Below, in pieces: positions 1-7,160 of a stretch of DNA of 10,343 nucleotides. Every line of letters begins with the position of its first letter. Positions within the stretch are counted from its first letter, which is position 1. The stretch lies in assembly GCA_013360825.1 (NCBI GenBank), contig JABWAY010000138.1, positions 1-10,343 on the forward strand, read 5' to 3'. The notes under the pieces were generated by a model. The model had not been told where the DNA came from. It searched no databases and worked only from the letters and a program-made list of their open reading frames with translations. This DNA is from Candidatus Brocadiia bacterium. Its GTDB lineage: Bacteria > Planctomycetota > MHYJ01 > WSZJ01. Made by a program: the position numbers and the translations under genes.

Positions 1-3000
1 GCGCCCTTCGCGCCAGGCCTCGCGCGCCTGCTGGCGGGTCGCCTCCTCCCGCGACCCCGGTCCGGCCTGAGCCGGGGAGCGGAGACGCGGGTGGGGCCAG
101 TGGACGATCGGGCGGTGGCCGAGTTCGACCTGGAAGGCGTGGGCCCGTCCGTCGCGGGTGAGGACGACGAGCTCGGGGCGTCCGTCGCGGGTCAGGTCGC
201 ACCAGAACGGGACGCAGAGGGAGACTTCAGCCCGGAGGTTCCAGGTCCAGCCGTCGGTGCCGTCCGCGCCCCGGAGGACGGTCAGATATCCGTCCGCCCC
301 GATGGCCGCCACTTCGGGCAACCCGTCCCCGTCGAGGTCCCGGAGCGAGGGCATCCCGCCGGGCGTGACCGGAAGCCGGCGGCGCCAGCGTTCCTCGCCG
401 GTCCGGGCGTCCAGAACGACGACTTCGGAGGAGATCCCCGCGACCACGACCGTTCCCGAGCCGACCGCCGGCGAATGGGTCACGGGGATGAGGCCGAGGT
501 CGCGCGACCAGAGGATCTCGACGGCCCCCCGGTCGCCGAGCCGGGCGCGCGCCACCCGCCCGGACTGGGTCGTGAAGACGGCGTCGGGGCCGTCGGCCAC
601 GATCGAGCAGGGGACGGATCCGGGGTTGAAGGCGCCGGTCTCCTTGCCCGTCGCAGGGTCGAGGAAACGGATCGTTCCGTCCTGGACCGGGACCCAGAGT
701 GCCGTCCCGACGAGGGCCGCCGCGGCCCGGCGCGGGCGGCCGAGCGGGGCTTTCCAGAGTGTCCCTCCGTCGCGGCTCCGGAACGCCTCCAGCGTGCCGC
801 CGGCACTGTCGCGGTCCCCGAAAAGGATTTCATCGGCGCCGTCGCCGTCCAGGTCCGCCGCGTACGGCCTGGTCCAGCCGCGGTACCGGGAGTGATCCCA
901 CAGGGTCTTTCCGGCCGCGGGGTCGAACACCGCCATGCCGCTTCCCTCGACCGCGTACCGGAGGGCGCCGTCCACGCGCACCGGGACGACGCGATACCGG
1001 CCGACGAGCGCAGTTTCCGCGAGCAGGAGTCCATCCCGGGCTCGGACGGTCCGCGCGGGGGTGCCCGGGATGAAGAGCGTGTCCGCCGGGTCGCCGTCGG
1101 CGGCGGGCGTCTCGGTGAAGTAATGCGCCGCGCCCTGGCGCCAGAGGAGCGGCGGCGCCTCCGGAGTGAGGACGTGAACGACCCCGCCCTCGGACTGGAT
1201 CGCGATGTCCTGCCGGCCGTCGCCGTCAAAGTCCGCGAGGAGAGGCGTGGAGGCGACGCGTTCCGCGAGCTCGTAGCGCCAGGCGACCGACCAGGTCACG
1301 GGGTCGATGGCGATGAGCGAGGAGCGCGAAGGAATCAGGATCTCCGGGAGACCGTCGCCGGTGAGGTCGAGAAAAACGGCGCGGGGGAAGGCAGCGGCGA
1401 ACGGAAGCCGCTGCAGCGTCCGCATCGGGTTCAGGGCGATGACCTCGATGAATTCCTCCCGCGGCTGGAGGATCTCCGGAACGCCGTCCCCGTCGAGATC
1501 CGCCACCGCGCCGGCTCCCTGAGAGTACGCCTGGAGGCCGACGGGGAGGGTCGCGAAGTCCTTTCCGTCGACGCCGGAAATCGCGCGGTAAAGCGTCGGC
1601 GCGCCCGCGACGACCCATCCGTCGTCGAATCCGTCACCGTTCAGGTCCGCCGCGAAATGGTAGTTGCCCGCACCGTCGGTGCGGTGCCAGAGCGTGCGTC
1701 CGTCCGCCCCGGAGACGCCCTCGAGAAGGTCCGCCCCGTGAAGGATGATGTCCGGCGCCCCGTCCGCATCCAGCCGCGCAGGGCAGGGATACGGCCAGGC
1801 CGGGAGCGGCTTCCACCAGATCCGCCGGCCGTCGAGCCCGCGCAGCACACCCACGGCGGACCCGGTCCACACGAAAATGTCCGCGATTCCGTCGCCGTCA
1901 TGGTCCCCGTACGACTGCGCGTTCTCGCACTCCGCAACAGTCCATCGGTGCCGCAGCGTCCCCGTCGCCCCCTCCAGCACGCTGACCTGCCCCCCGCCGC
2001 CGAACAGGACCTCGTTGCGCAGGTCCCCGTCCAGGTCGGCGATGTCCACCTGCAGCGGGCGGAGCACGGCCATCGCGTCCGGCAGCCCCTCGACGATCCA
2101 GAGCAGGCGCCCGGTCCGCCCCTCGATCGCCCGCAGCCGGCCGGGCTTCCCGTTGGCGACAAGGATGTCGGGGTACCGGTCGCCGTTGAGGTCGCCGGCG
2201 ACCCAGCTGGAATGGAACGGATCGCAGGTGTGGGTCCAGAGCGTCAGGGCGGGAAGCGTCACCGCGACGCGGGTCATCTCGCCCTTCCGCACCTCGAACG
2301 TCACCGGCCGGGGACGGTGGTTCTGCGCCTGGGACTCCCCGATCCAGATGCCGGTCTTCGCCGGGAAGTCCTCGAGCGGGGCCGCGGCCACGAGCGTCTC
2401 GCCGGACTCGACATGCTTCAGGCGCATCCCGGCCTCAGGGGGATCCGCCGAGATCGTGAGCAGTCCCATCTCGTGGATCAGCGACTTCCGGAGCGTCTTG
2501 CTCCCGCCGGACTCGAGGACCACCGTCTCGACGTGCTCCACGTGGGCCGCGAGCCGCAGCGTGATCTCCTGCGCGCCGGAGGTCAGGCGCGCCTCCAGCG
2601 GCGTCGTCCCGAGCGCCCGGCCCCCGCACCACGCCTGCGCTCCGGCCGGCGTCGATTCGATCCGCAACGTTCCGAAGAGCGACGGAGTGTCGACGACGAC
2701 CGGGACGCGCGAACGCGCCTTCACCTCGAACTCCTGCTCGTGGGGCCGGCAGTCGTCGCGCTCCACGACGAGCCGGACCTTGCCGGGAGGCCAGACGCGG
2801 AGCACCGGCCCGTCACGCGCTCCCCCGTCGAGGAAGACTCGTGCGCCCCGGAGATCTCCCTGGAGTTCGATCTCGCCCGGGGCCAGCACGAGCCAGAGTC
2901 CCGCCCCGGCGAGCGCGACCGCGGCGGCGATCGCCGCCGAGGCGAGGGGGTTCCGGGCGATCCGGCGGCGCATCCGGTAAACCAGGCTCGCACGGCGCGC

Positions 3001-4131
3001 CTGGATCGGCTCCCCGGCGAGCCAGCGGTCCAGGTCGGTCGCCATGTCCGCCGCGGACGCGTAGCGACGCGCCGCGTCTTTCTCCATCGCTTTCTGCACG
3101 ATCGTTTCGAGGTCCCGGTCCACGTGCGGCGCGATTTTCCGGAGCGGCGGCGGATCGGTGTTCACGACCGCGTTGATGATCTCGCCGATCGATTCCCCGG
3201 CGAACGGGACCTGAAGCGACAGCATTTCGTAGAGCGTCGCGCCCAGCGAGTAGATGTCCGTCGCCGGCCCGATCCCTTTCCGGTCCCCGCGCGCCTGCTC
3301 CGGCGCCATGTAGGCCGGCGTTCCGACCACCGCCCCGGAGACGGTCAGGGCCGAAGAGCTCGCGGCGTCGCGCGCGAGGCCGAAGTCGATCAGCACCGCC
3401 TTGTCCTGCCACTCCGGGGAGGGGAGTTTCGCGTCGCCGCCGGTTTCCGCGATCGACGGAGCGACCGCGGACGGCGATCCGGATGCCGGTGTCCCCCGTC
3501 CGAAGAGCCGCTTCATGAAGAGGCTCAACCGGGGCGACGTGCTGCGCGCCCCGTCGCCGTCCTCGCGGCGTCGCTCGCCGCGGAGGAGCATGACGTTCAG
3601 GGGCTTCACGTCGCGGTGCACGATCCCGTGCTCGTGGGCATGCTGCAGGGCCCGCGCGATCTGGGACGCGATCGCCGCAGCCCGGACGGGGTCGATGCGC
3701 TGCGTCTTGAGGATCCGGGAGAGGTCCAGTCCCCGGAGGTACTCCATGACATAGAACCGGGTTTCCCCCTCGACCCCCGCCTCCAGTACCGGGCAGATGT
3801 GGGGATGGGACAACTGCCCCAGGACCTGGACTTCGCGCTCGAACCGTTCCACCGCCTCCGGATGGTCAAACGCCGAGCTGGGAAGGACCTTGATCGCCAC
3901 CTCGCGCCCGACGGACGTCTGCACGCCGAGGTAGATCGTCCCCATCCCTCCCCGCCCGATCCGGCGCACCACGTGGTACGCGCCCAGCTTGCGGGGCTGG
4001 TCGTCGCGTTTCTCGCCGGCCGGCGATCCGGTCGAGCCCGGCGCGGCGACCGTCTGTCCGCCGAATAACGCGGGGCCCCCGGCGACCGGTGGCCCCTCGC
4101 CCGCGGAATTTCCGAGCCGGGTCGCATCCAT
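1..4131 (-). CDS. Transmembrane Ser/Thr protein kinase with PEGA-like modules and FG-GAP/PQQ-like propeller (3' end outside window)
   Basis: Receptor-type Hanks kinase that would phosphorylate Ser/Thr of cytoplasmic proteins in response to an envelope signal. The minus frame is open from a TAG at 4179-4177 to position 1; I checked every codon. That gives at least 1377 residues from the ATG at 4131. Kinase domain, about 55-365: glycine loop GRGGMG (59-64), Lys81 in VAIK, Glu98/Glu100 region of helix C, HRDVKPLN (172-179), DFG (249-251), then GTPAYMAPEQ. The WLAGEPIQAR tail near 370 is typical of planctomycete kinases. One membrane helix lies at about 396-418. Three PEGA-like beta modules follow (about 419-480, 487-550, 556-632). 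After that come at least 11 Asp-rich FG-GAP/VCBS loops (for example DLDGDGVPE at 878, DLDGDGLPE at 1265) interleaved with PQQ-like TG..LW blades. The last visible residues, EEATRQQAREAWREG, look helical and may begin a TPR region. A GTG at 4167 is an alternative start. Odd point: about 57 extra residues between HRD and DFG. Confidence 0.93.
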   Translation of the reverse strand, partial: MDATRLGNSAGEGPPVAGGPALFGGQTVAAPGSTGSPAGEKRDDQPRKLGAYHVVRRIGRGGMGTIYLGVQTSVGREVAIKVLPSSAFDHPEAVERFEREVQVLGQLSHPHICPVLEAGVEGETRFYVMEYLRGLDLSRILKTQRIDPVRAAAIASQIARALQHAHEHGIVHRDVKPLNVMLLRGERRREDGDGARSTSPRLSLFMKRLFGRGTPASGSPSAVAPSIAETGGDAKLPSPEWQDKAVLIDFGLARDAASSSALTVSGAVVGTPAYMAPEQARGDRKGIGPATDIYSLGATLYEMLSLQVPFAGESIGEIINAVVNTDPPPLRKIAPHVDRDLETIVQKAMEKDAARRYASAADMATDLDRWLAGEPIQARRASLVYRMRRRIARNPLASAAIAAAVALAGAGLWLVLAPGEIELQGDLRGARVFLDGGARDGPVLRVWPPGKVRLVVERDDCRPHEQEFEVKARSRVPVVVDTPSLFGTLRIESTPAGAQAWCGGRALGTTPLEARLTSGAQEITLRLAAHVEHVETVVLESGGSKTLRKSLIHEMGLLTISADPPEAGMRLKHVESGETLVAAAPLEDFPAKTGIWIGESQAQNHRPRPVTFEVRKGEMTRVAVTLPALTLWTHTCDPFHSSWVAGDLNGDRYPDILVANGKPGRLRAIEGRTGRLLWIVEGLPDAMAVLRPLQVDIADLDGDLRNEVLFGGGGQVSVLEGATGTLRHRWTVAECENAQSYGDHDGDGIADIFVWTGSAVGVLRGLDGRRIWWKPLPAWPYPCPARLDADGAPDIILHGADLLEGVSGADGRTLWHRTDGAGNYHFAADLNGDGFDDGWVVAGAPTLYRAISGVDGKDFATLPVGLQAYSQGAGAVADLDGDGVPEILQPREEFIEVIALNPMRTLQRLPFAAAFPRAVFLDLTGDGLPEILIPSRSSLIAIDPVTWSVAWRYELAERVASTPLLADFDGDGRQDIAIQSEGGVVHVLTPEAPPLLWRQGAAHYFTETPAADGDPADTLFIPGTPARTVRARDGLLLAETALVGRYRVVPVRVDGALRYAVEGSGMAVFDPAAGKTLWDHSRYRGWTRPYAADLDGDGADEILFGDRDSAGGTLEAFRSRDGGTLWKAPLGRPRRAAAALVGTALWVPVQDGTIRFLDPATGKETGAFNPGSVPCSIVADGPDAVFTTQSGRVARARLGDRGAVEILWSRDLGLIPVTHSPAVGSGTVVVAGISSEVVVLDARTGEERWRRRLPVTPGGMPSLRDLDGDGLPEVAAIGADGYLTVLRGADGTDGWTWNLRAEVSLCVPFWCDLTRDGRPELVVLTRDGRAHAFQVELGHRPIVHWPHPRLRSPAQAGPGSREEATRQQAREAWREGR

Positions 4132-4173
4132 CGGGGAGGGCGTTCCGCCAGGCGGGGTCGGGTCCACGCGTCG

Positions 4174-4179
4174 ATTCTA
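4174..4179 (-). promoter_or_regulatory. Candidate -10 element (TAGAAT) of the kinase gene
   Basis: TAGAAT followed by CG is one of very few A/T-rich hexamers in this GC-rich gap. Its TAG is also the in-frame stop that limits the kinase reading frame upstream. A start of transcription about 7 bases downstream would be near 4167, giving a leader of about 36 bases to the ATG at 4131, or a leaderless transcript if GTG at 4167 is used. The same TAGAATCG core stands before the zincin-like gene. No convincing -35 box is visible, so this is tentative. Confidence 0.4.
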
Positions 4180-4207
4180 TGGAAGCCCGGGACAAAACCC
4201 CGCTTTT

Positions 4208-4233
4208 CCGGAGGGCGCCACAGTCACCTCCGG
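4208..4233 (-). terminator. Hairpin just after rimO, possible terminator
   Basis: Perfect 7-bp arms CCGGAGG/CCTCCGG with a 12-base loop begin five bases after the rimO stop, in the short gap before the kinase gene. There is no T tract directly after the stem on the minus strand. A short TTTT follows about ten bases later. The position fits a terminator or a 3'-end stabiliser, but arms of this length are easily found by chance in GC-rich DNA. Confidence 0.3.
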
Positions 4234-4238
4234 GACGC

Positions 4239-5627
4239 TCAGGCGCCGGAAACGCTCGCCGCAGGGACCCCCGCTTCCCGCTCCACGACCTTCCCGTGCA
4301 GGTCGTATCCCTCCGCCCGCGTCACCTTCACGCGCAGCAGGTCCCCCACCTTCGGCTTTCCCCCCGTCAGGTAGATCACGCCGTCGATCTCCGGCGCGTC
4401 CCCGTACGTCCGCCCGACCCAGCGCTTCCCCGCCTTCGAGTCGACCAGCACCTCGACATCCTGCCCGAGCCATTTCCGCTGCCGGTCGAACGCCACCGCC
4501 TGCTGCGCGCGCATGATCCGGTCGTACCGCGCCTCCTTGACCGCCTCGTCCACCTGCCCCGGATAGCGCCCCGCCGGCGTCCCTTTCTCCGGCGAGTACT
4601 TGAACGCCCCCGCCCGGTCGAATTTCGCCTCCTTCACGAACGCCTCCAGCTCGTCGAAGTCCGCGTCGGTCTCGCCAGGGAACCCGACGATGAACGTCGT
4701 CCGCAGCACCAGCCCCGGAACTCCCGCCCGCAGCCGGCGCATCAGGTCCAGCGTCTCCGCCTTCGTGATCTGGCGCTTCATCCCTTTCAGCATCGGATCG
4801 CTGATGTGCTGAAGCGGCATGTCCACGTACTTGACGACGTTCGGGGTGGACGCAATCGCCTCGATCATGGCGTCGGTGAAATACGACGGGTAGGCGTACA
4901 TCAGGCGGACCCAGCGGACGCCGGGGACCGCCGCGATCTCCCGGAGCAGCCGGGGCAGCTCGAACCCCCCGTACAGGTCCTTCCCGTAGCTCGTCGTGTC
5001 CTGCGCGATCAGGTTGATCTCCTTCGCGCCGTCCGCCGCCAGCTCCCGCACCTCCTGGAGCACCATCTCGACCGGCTTCGACCGGTGTACGCCGCGGATC
5101 TTCGGGATGATGCAGAAGGTGCAGACGTTGTCGCACCCTTCGCTGATCTTCACGTACGCCGTGTGCCGCGGCGTCAGCCGGAGCCGCCCCACGTCCGCGC
5201 TGCACTCCCGGTCGTTCCGCTCCACCTGGTACCGCTCGGGCGACTTTGCGCGCCGCGACTTCACCTTCTTCGTCAGGTCCTCGCAGAGCTGCGCGATCTT
5301 CTCCTCGCCCATGATCCCCAGGAACGCGTCCACGTCCGGCAGCAGCTCGAGGAGCTTGTCCTTGTCCCGCTGCGCCAGGCACCCCGCCACCACGACCCCC
5401 GAGGCGCTCCCCTTCTTCTTCAGCTCGCACGCCTCCTGGATGACGCCGATCGACTCCTGCCGCGACGCTTCGAGAAACCCGCAGGTGTTCACGACGATGA
5501 TGTCCGCCTGGTCGGCATCCTCGCAGACCGCGAAGTCGTCGAGGACGAGCCGGCCGAGGAGGACCTCGCTGTCCACGAGGTTCTTCGGGCAGCCGAGGGA
5601 AATGAAGTGGACGGTGCCTGTGGGCAT
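4239..5627 (-). CDS. rimO: RimO, ribosomal protein S12 methylthiotransferase
   Basis: Radical-SAM enzyme that methylthiolates the conserved Asp of ribosomal protein S12 in the cytoplasm. The 462-residue protein is within the usual RimO length range. The N-terminal methylthiotransferase domain opens with SLGCPKNLVDSE, the RimO signature, and carries Cys13, Cys49 (NTCGF) and Cys83 (AGCLAQR) for one [4Fe-4S] cluster. The radical-SAM motif is GCDNVCTFCIIP, with Cys165, Cys169 and Cys172 for the second cluster. The C-terminal TRAM domain (about 395-455) contains DAPEIDG, which separates RimO from MiaB. The frame is open far upstream, to 8228, but homology begins at the ATG at 5627. No Shine-Dalgarno precedes this ATG; the 10 bases before it are pyrimidines. 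The zincin-like gene lies 71 bp upstream on the same strand and the kinase gene 107 bp downstream. All key residues are present. Confidence 0.96.
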   Translation of the reverse strand: MPTGTVHFISLGCPKNLVDSEVLLGRLVLDDFAVCEDADQADIIVVNTCGFLEASRQESIGVIQEACELKKKGSASGVVVAGCLAQRDKDKLLELLPDVDAFLGIMGEEKIAQLCEDLTKKVKSRRAKSPERYQVERNDRECSADVGRLRLTPRHTAYVKISEGCDNVCTFCIIPKIRGVHRSKPVEMVLQEVRELAADGAKEINLIAQDTTSYGKDLYGGFELPRLLREIAAVPGVRWVRLMYAYPSYFTDAMIEAIASTPNVVKYVDMPLQHISDPMLKGMKRQITKAETLDLMRRLRAGVPGLVLRTTFIVGFPGETDADFDELEAFVKEAKFDRAGAFKYSPEKGTPAGRYPGQVDEAVKEARYDRIMRAQQAVAFDRQRKWLGQDVEVLVDSKAGKRWVGRTYGDAPEIDGVIYLTGGKPKVGDLLRVKVTRAEGYDLHGKVVEREAGVPAASVSGA

Positions 5628-5637
5628 GGGGGGAAAG

Positions 5638-5666
5638 AGGATAGCCGAAACGTCGGGCCGAAGGAA
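5638..5666 (-). promoter_or_regulatory. Candidate rimO promoter giving a near-leaderless transcript
   Basis: On the minus strand TTCCTT (5666-5661) and TATCCT (5643-5638) are separated by exactly 17 bases, the usual sigma-70 spacing. The -10-like TATCCT ends ten bases before the rimO ATG, so transcription would start within about four bases of the start codon. That fits the absence of a Shine-Dalgarno site. The -35 match is poor (2 of 6 to TTGACA). Confidence 0.35.
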
Positions 5667-5675
5667 TGGGGGTTT

Positions 5676-5693
5676 GGACCCGCCAGCGGGTCC
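5676..5693 (-). terminator. Strong short hairpin after the zincin-like gene
   Basis: Perfect 8-bp inverted repeat GGACCCGC/GCGGGTCC with two bases between the arms (in practice a 7-bp stem with a 4-base loop). It sits five bases beyond the stop codon of the zincin-like gene and before the rimO promoter candidate. On the minus strand it is followed by AAACCCCC, not by a U tract, so it is not a classical intrinsic terminator. It may still block read-through or protect the mRNA 3' end. Confidence 0.45.
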
Positions 5694-5698
5694 CGGCG

Positions 5699-7021
5699 CT
5701 ACTGCACCAGCGAATACCTCTTCGACGTCCGGTAAACCCCGCCCTCGTCGAGCGACCAGATCACGGTGATGATGCACCAGACCTGCCCTCCGACGTACGG
5801 CAGCGACTCGTTGTCGCAGCGTTCCTTCTGGCCGAACTTCGCGGGGAGTTCCTTCAGGATTTCGATCTCCGCCGATCGGTCGTCGTGCCGGTCTTCCGTG
5901 TGCGCGACCGCCGACATCCGCCCCGTCCACGGCCCGCGGAAGATCACGCTTCCCAGCCACCGCCGTGCGGCGTACCGGACGCCGGTCGCGGGGTCGGTCA
6001 TCGGGAGTGGGCGGCCGCTGACGTTCCCGTCGAAGTCGGGAAGGATGTCGCCGGTGATCTCGCCGACGCTCAAGGTCCGTTTCTTCGGACGCGCCGGGTC
6101 CGCGAGGATGTCGTCGAGGTGGAGATCCCACGCGGCCTGGAGCTTTTTCTCGTCGCCGAAGAGATTCGTGAGGAGGAACGTGGCGTAGCGGTGGAGGTCG
6201 CTCTTGACCCCCTCGATCCGGTCGACGGCGCAGCGCTCGAGGGAGGCGAGGGCGCCGACCAGGTCGTTGACGAGGCCGTTCTTGTGGGTCATGAGGAGGT
6301 GGACGAGGACCCAGGCGATGTCCCCGTCGACCCGGCTGAAATTCTCCGCGCGGGTCTGGAGGACCTGGGTCACGGCCGGCATCGCGCCGGCGGCCTTGAG
6401 CTGTCTCAGCCGGTCGATCATCGCGGGCCAGGACTGTGTCTCCGCGGCCTTGACCTTCCGGTTGGCCCAGGAAAGGTAGGCGGCGAGTCCCTCGTCGAGC
6501 CAGGTCGGGGAGCCGGTCCAGAGGACATGGCGGTAGAACAGGTGTGAGAACGCGTGCCAGAGCGTCGCCCAGTGCTCGGGGGTGAGCTTTCCTCCCTCGA
6601 TGAGCACCCCGACGGTGTTCCGGTACCCCGCGCCAAGGTGCTTGTCGCCGGCGATCCCCGCCCGGGTCTCCCACGCCGCAAACTCCGCCATGTCCGTGAA
6701 GATCACCAGAAACGCGGCATCGCGGCGCTCGTCCTTCCACATCCCCTTGTTCTCCCCCATCCCGACCCGGAGAACCTCCCGTGAGAGCCCGAACTGCTTC
6801 TCGAACTCGTTCGAGATGTCCGTCAGGCCGGCCTTGAGCTCGGTCCGGAACGGGGCGAGCGCGCCCTTGTCCTTCGCGAAAATCGGCAGCCGCCCGACGG
6901 TGTCCACGACGGCGTACCCCTCCGGCAGGTCGGGCGCCTCGGCGGCCGCCGGCTTCGCCCCCTGGGCGCGCGCGGTCCCGGCGGAAAGAACCAGCACGAA
7001 GACGGCGATGGCGCGCAGCAT
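5699..7021 (-). CDS. Exported DUF1570/peptidase-MA-like zincin-fold protein lacking the catalytic Glu
   Basis: A 440-residue protein with a clear Sec signal peptide: MLRA, a hydrophobic core, then TARAQG, with cleavage near residue 22. It should act outside the cytoplasmic membrane. The middle matches gluzincin-like DUF1570/peptidase-MA proteins: LWHAFSHLFYR (zinc ligands His156 and His160), then 13 residues later WLDEGLAAYLSW with Glu177 as third ligand. In active members the second motif position is Glu (HExxH). Here codon 6553-6551 is GCG, Ala157, so the metal site may remain but the general base is gone. The C-terminal 170 residues are likely beta-rich, with two Cys about 16 apart (KERCDNES, QVWCIITV) near the end. 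The start is supported by the signal peptide and by GGAGG seven bases before the ATG. It is divergent from the beta-helix gene. Family assignment is from motifs only; substrate unknown. Confidence 0.85.
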   Translation of the reverse strand: MLRAIAVFVLVLSAGTARAQGAKPAAAEAPDLPEGYAVVDTVGRLPIFAKDKGALAPFRTELKAGLTDISNEFEKQFGLSREVLRVGMGENKGMWKDERRDAAFLVIFTDMAEFAAWETRAGIAGDKHLGAGYRNTVGVLIEGGKLTPEHWATLWHAFSHLFYRHVLWTGSPTWLDEGLAAYLSWANRKVKAAETQSWPAMIDRLRQLKAAGAMPAVTQVLQTRAENFSRVDGDIAWVLVHLLMTHKNGLVNDLVGALASLERCAVDRIEGVKSDLHRYATFLLTNLFGDEKKLQAAWDLHLDDILADPARPKKRTLSVGEITGDILPDFDGNVSGRPLPMTDPATGVRYAARRWLGSVIFRGPWTGRMSAVAHTEDRHDDRSAEIEILKELPAKFGQKERCDNESLPYVGGQVWCIITVIWSLDEGGVYRTSKRYSLVQ

Positions 7022-7027
7022 GTTCGG

Positions 7028-7032
7028 CCTCC
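7028..7032 (-). promoter_or_regulatory. Ribosome binding site GGAGG of the zincin-like gene
   Basis: GGAGG lies six to seven bases before the ATG at 7021. It is the clearest Shine-Dalgarno site in the window, and it fixes the start in a frame that is open far upstream (to 7396). Confidence 0.75.
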
Positions 7033-7050
7033 GGTCGAGCCCCCGGCGCG

Positions 7051-7056
7051 ATTCTA
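7051..7056 (-). promoter_or_regulatory. Candidate -10 element (TAGAAT) of the zincin-like gene
   Basis: TAGAATCG on the minus strand, identical in eight bases to the site before the kinase gene. Transcription would start near 7044 and give a leader of about 23 bases that includes the GGAGG site, a normal arrangement. No clear -35 box is visible. Confidence 0.45.
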
Positions 7057-7105
7057 CGTCTCCGGGTCCGGATTGCGTGCTGCGGAAGTGCCGGGGGAGG
7101 GCGCT

Positions 7106-7122
7106 GATTTCCCCCGGAAATC
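7106..7122. promoter_or_regulatory. 17-bp palindrome in the divergent promoter region, candidate operator
   Basis: GATTTCC-CCC-GGAAATC: perfect 7-bp arms with a 3-base spacer, lying between the two divergent gene starts (85 bases from one, 39 from the other). The A/T-rich outer halves stand out from the surrounding GC-rich DNA. The size and dyad symmetry fit a dimeric regulator site. No regulator gene is in the window, so the binding protein is unknown. Confidence 0.45.
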
Positions 7123-7148
7123 CGAAACCCGGTCCCGGCCGGTGCGTG

Positions 7149-7154
7149 TATGGT
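7149..7154 (+). promoter_or_regulatory. Candidate -10 element (TATGGT) giving a leaderless transcript
   Basis: TATGGT lies six bases before the ATG at 7161, so a transcript starting about 7 bases downstream would begin at or next to the start codon. The purines GGGAG directly abut the ATG, which is too close for a working Shine-Dalgarno site. No -35 box is recognisable. Confidence 0.3.
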
Positions 7155-7160
7155 CGGGAG

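Noticed and set aside
1..2200. Repeated GTCGCCGTC-type DNA motifs suggesting a tandem DNA repeat or CRISPR
   Set aside because: These are the antisense of codons for DGDG in FG-GAP loops, irregularly spaced 45-170 residues apart, so they reflect protein repeats and not an array.
91..4068. A 1325-codon open frame on the plus strand
   Set aside because: It is codon-for-codon antisense to the kinase gene. Its openness follows from the lack of TTA, CTA and TCA codons in GC-rich coding DNA; the translation is Arg/Pro/Gly-rich without domains.
4132..4167. GTG at 4167 as the kinase start
   Set aside because: Possible, but it would need a leaderless transcript; the ATG at 4131 gives a normal leader after the TAGAAT box. 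Neither start has a strong ribosome site, so it is kept only as an alternative.
4089..5735. A 548-codon plus-strand frame across rimO
   Set aside because: Antisense shadow of rimO with a biased, domain-free translation (His/Leu/Arg-rich).
6582..7160. Longer start for the beta-helix gene
   Set aside because: This part is antisense to the zincin-like gene. A signal peptide begins exactly at 7161.
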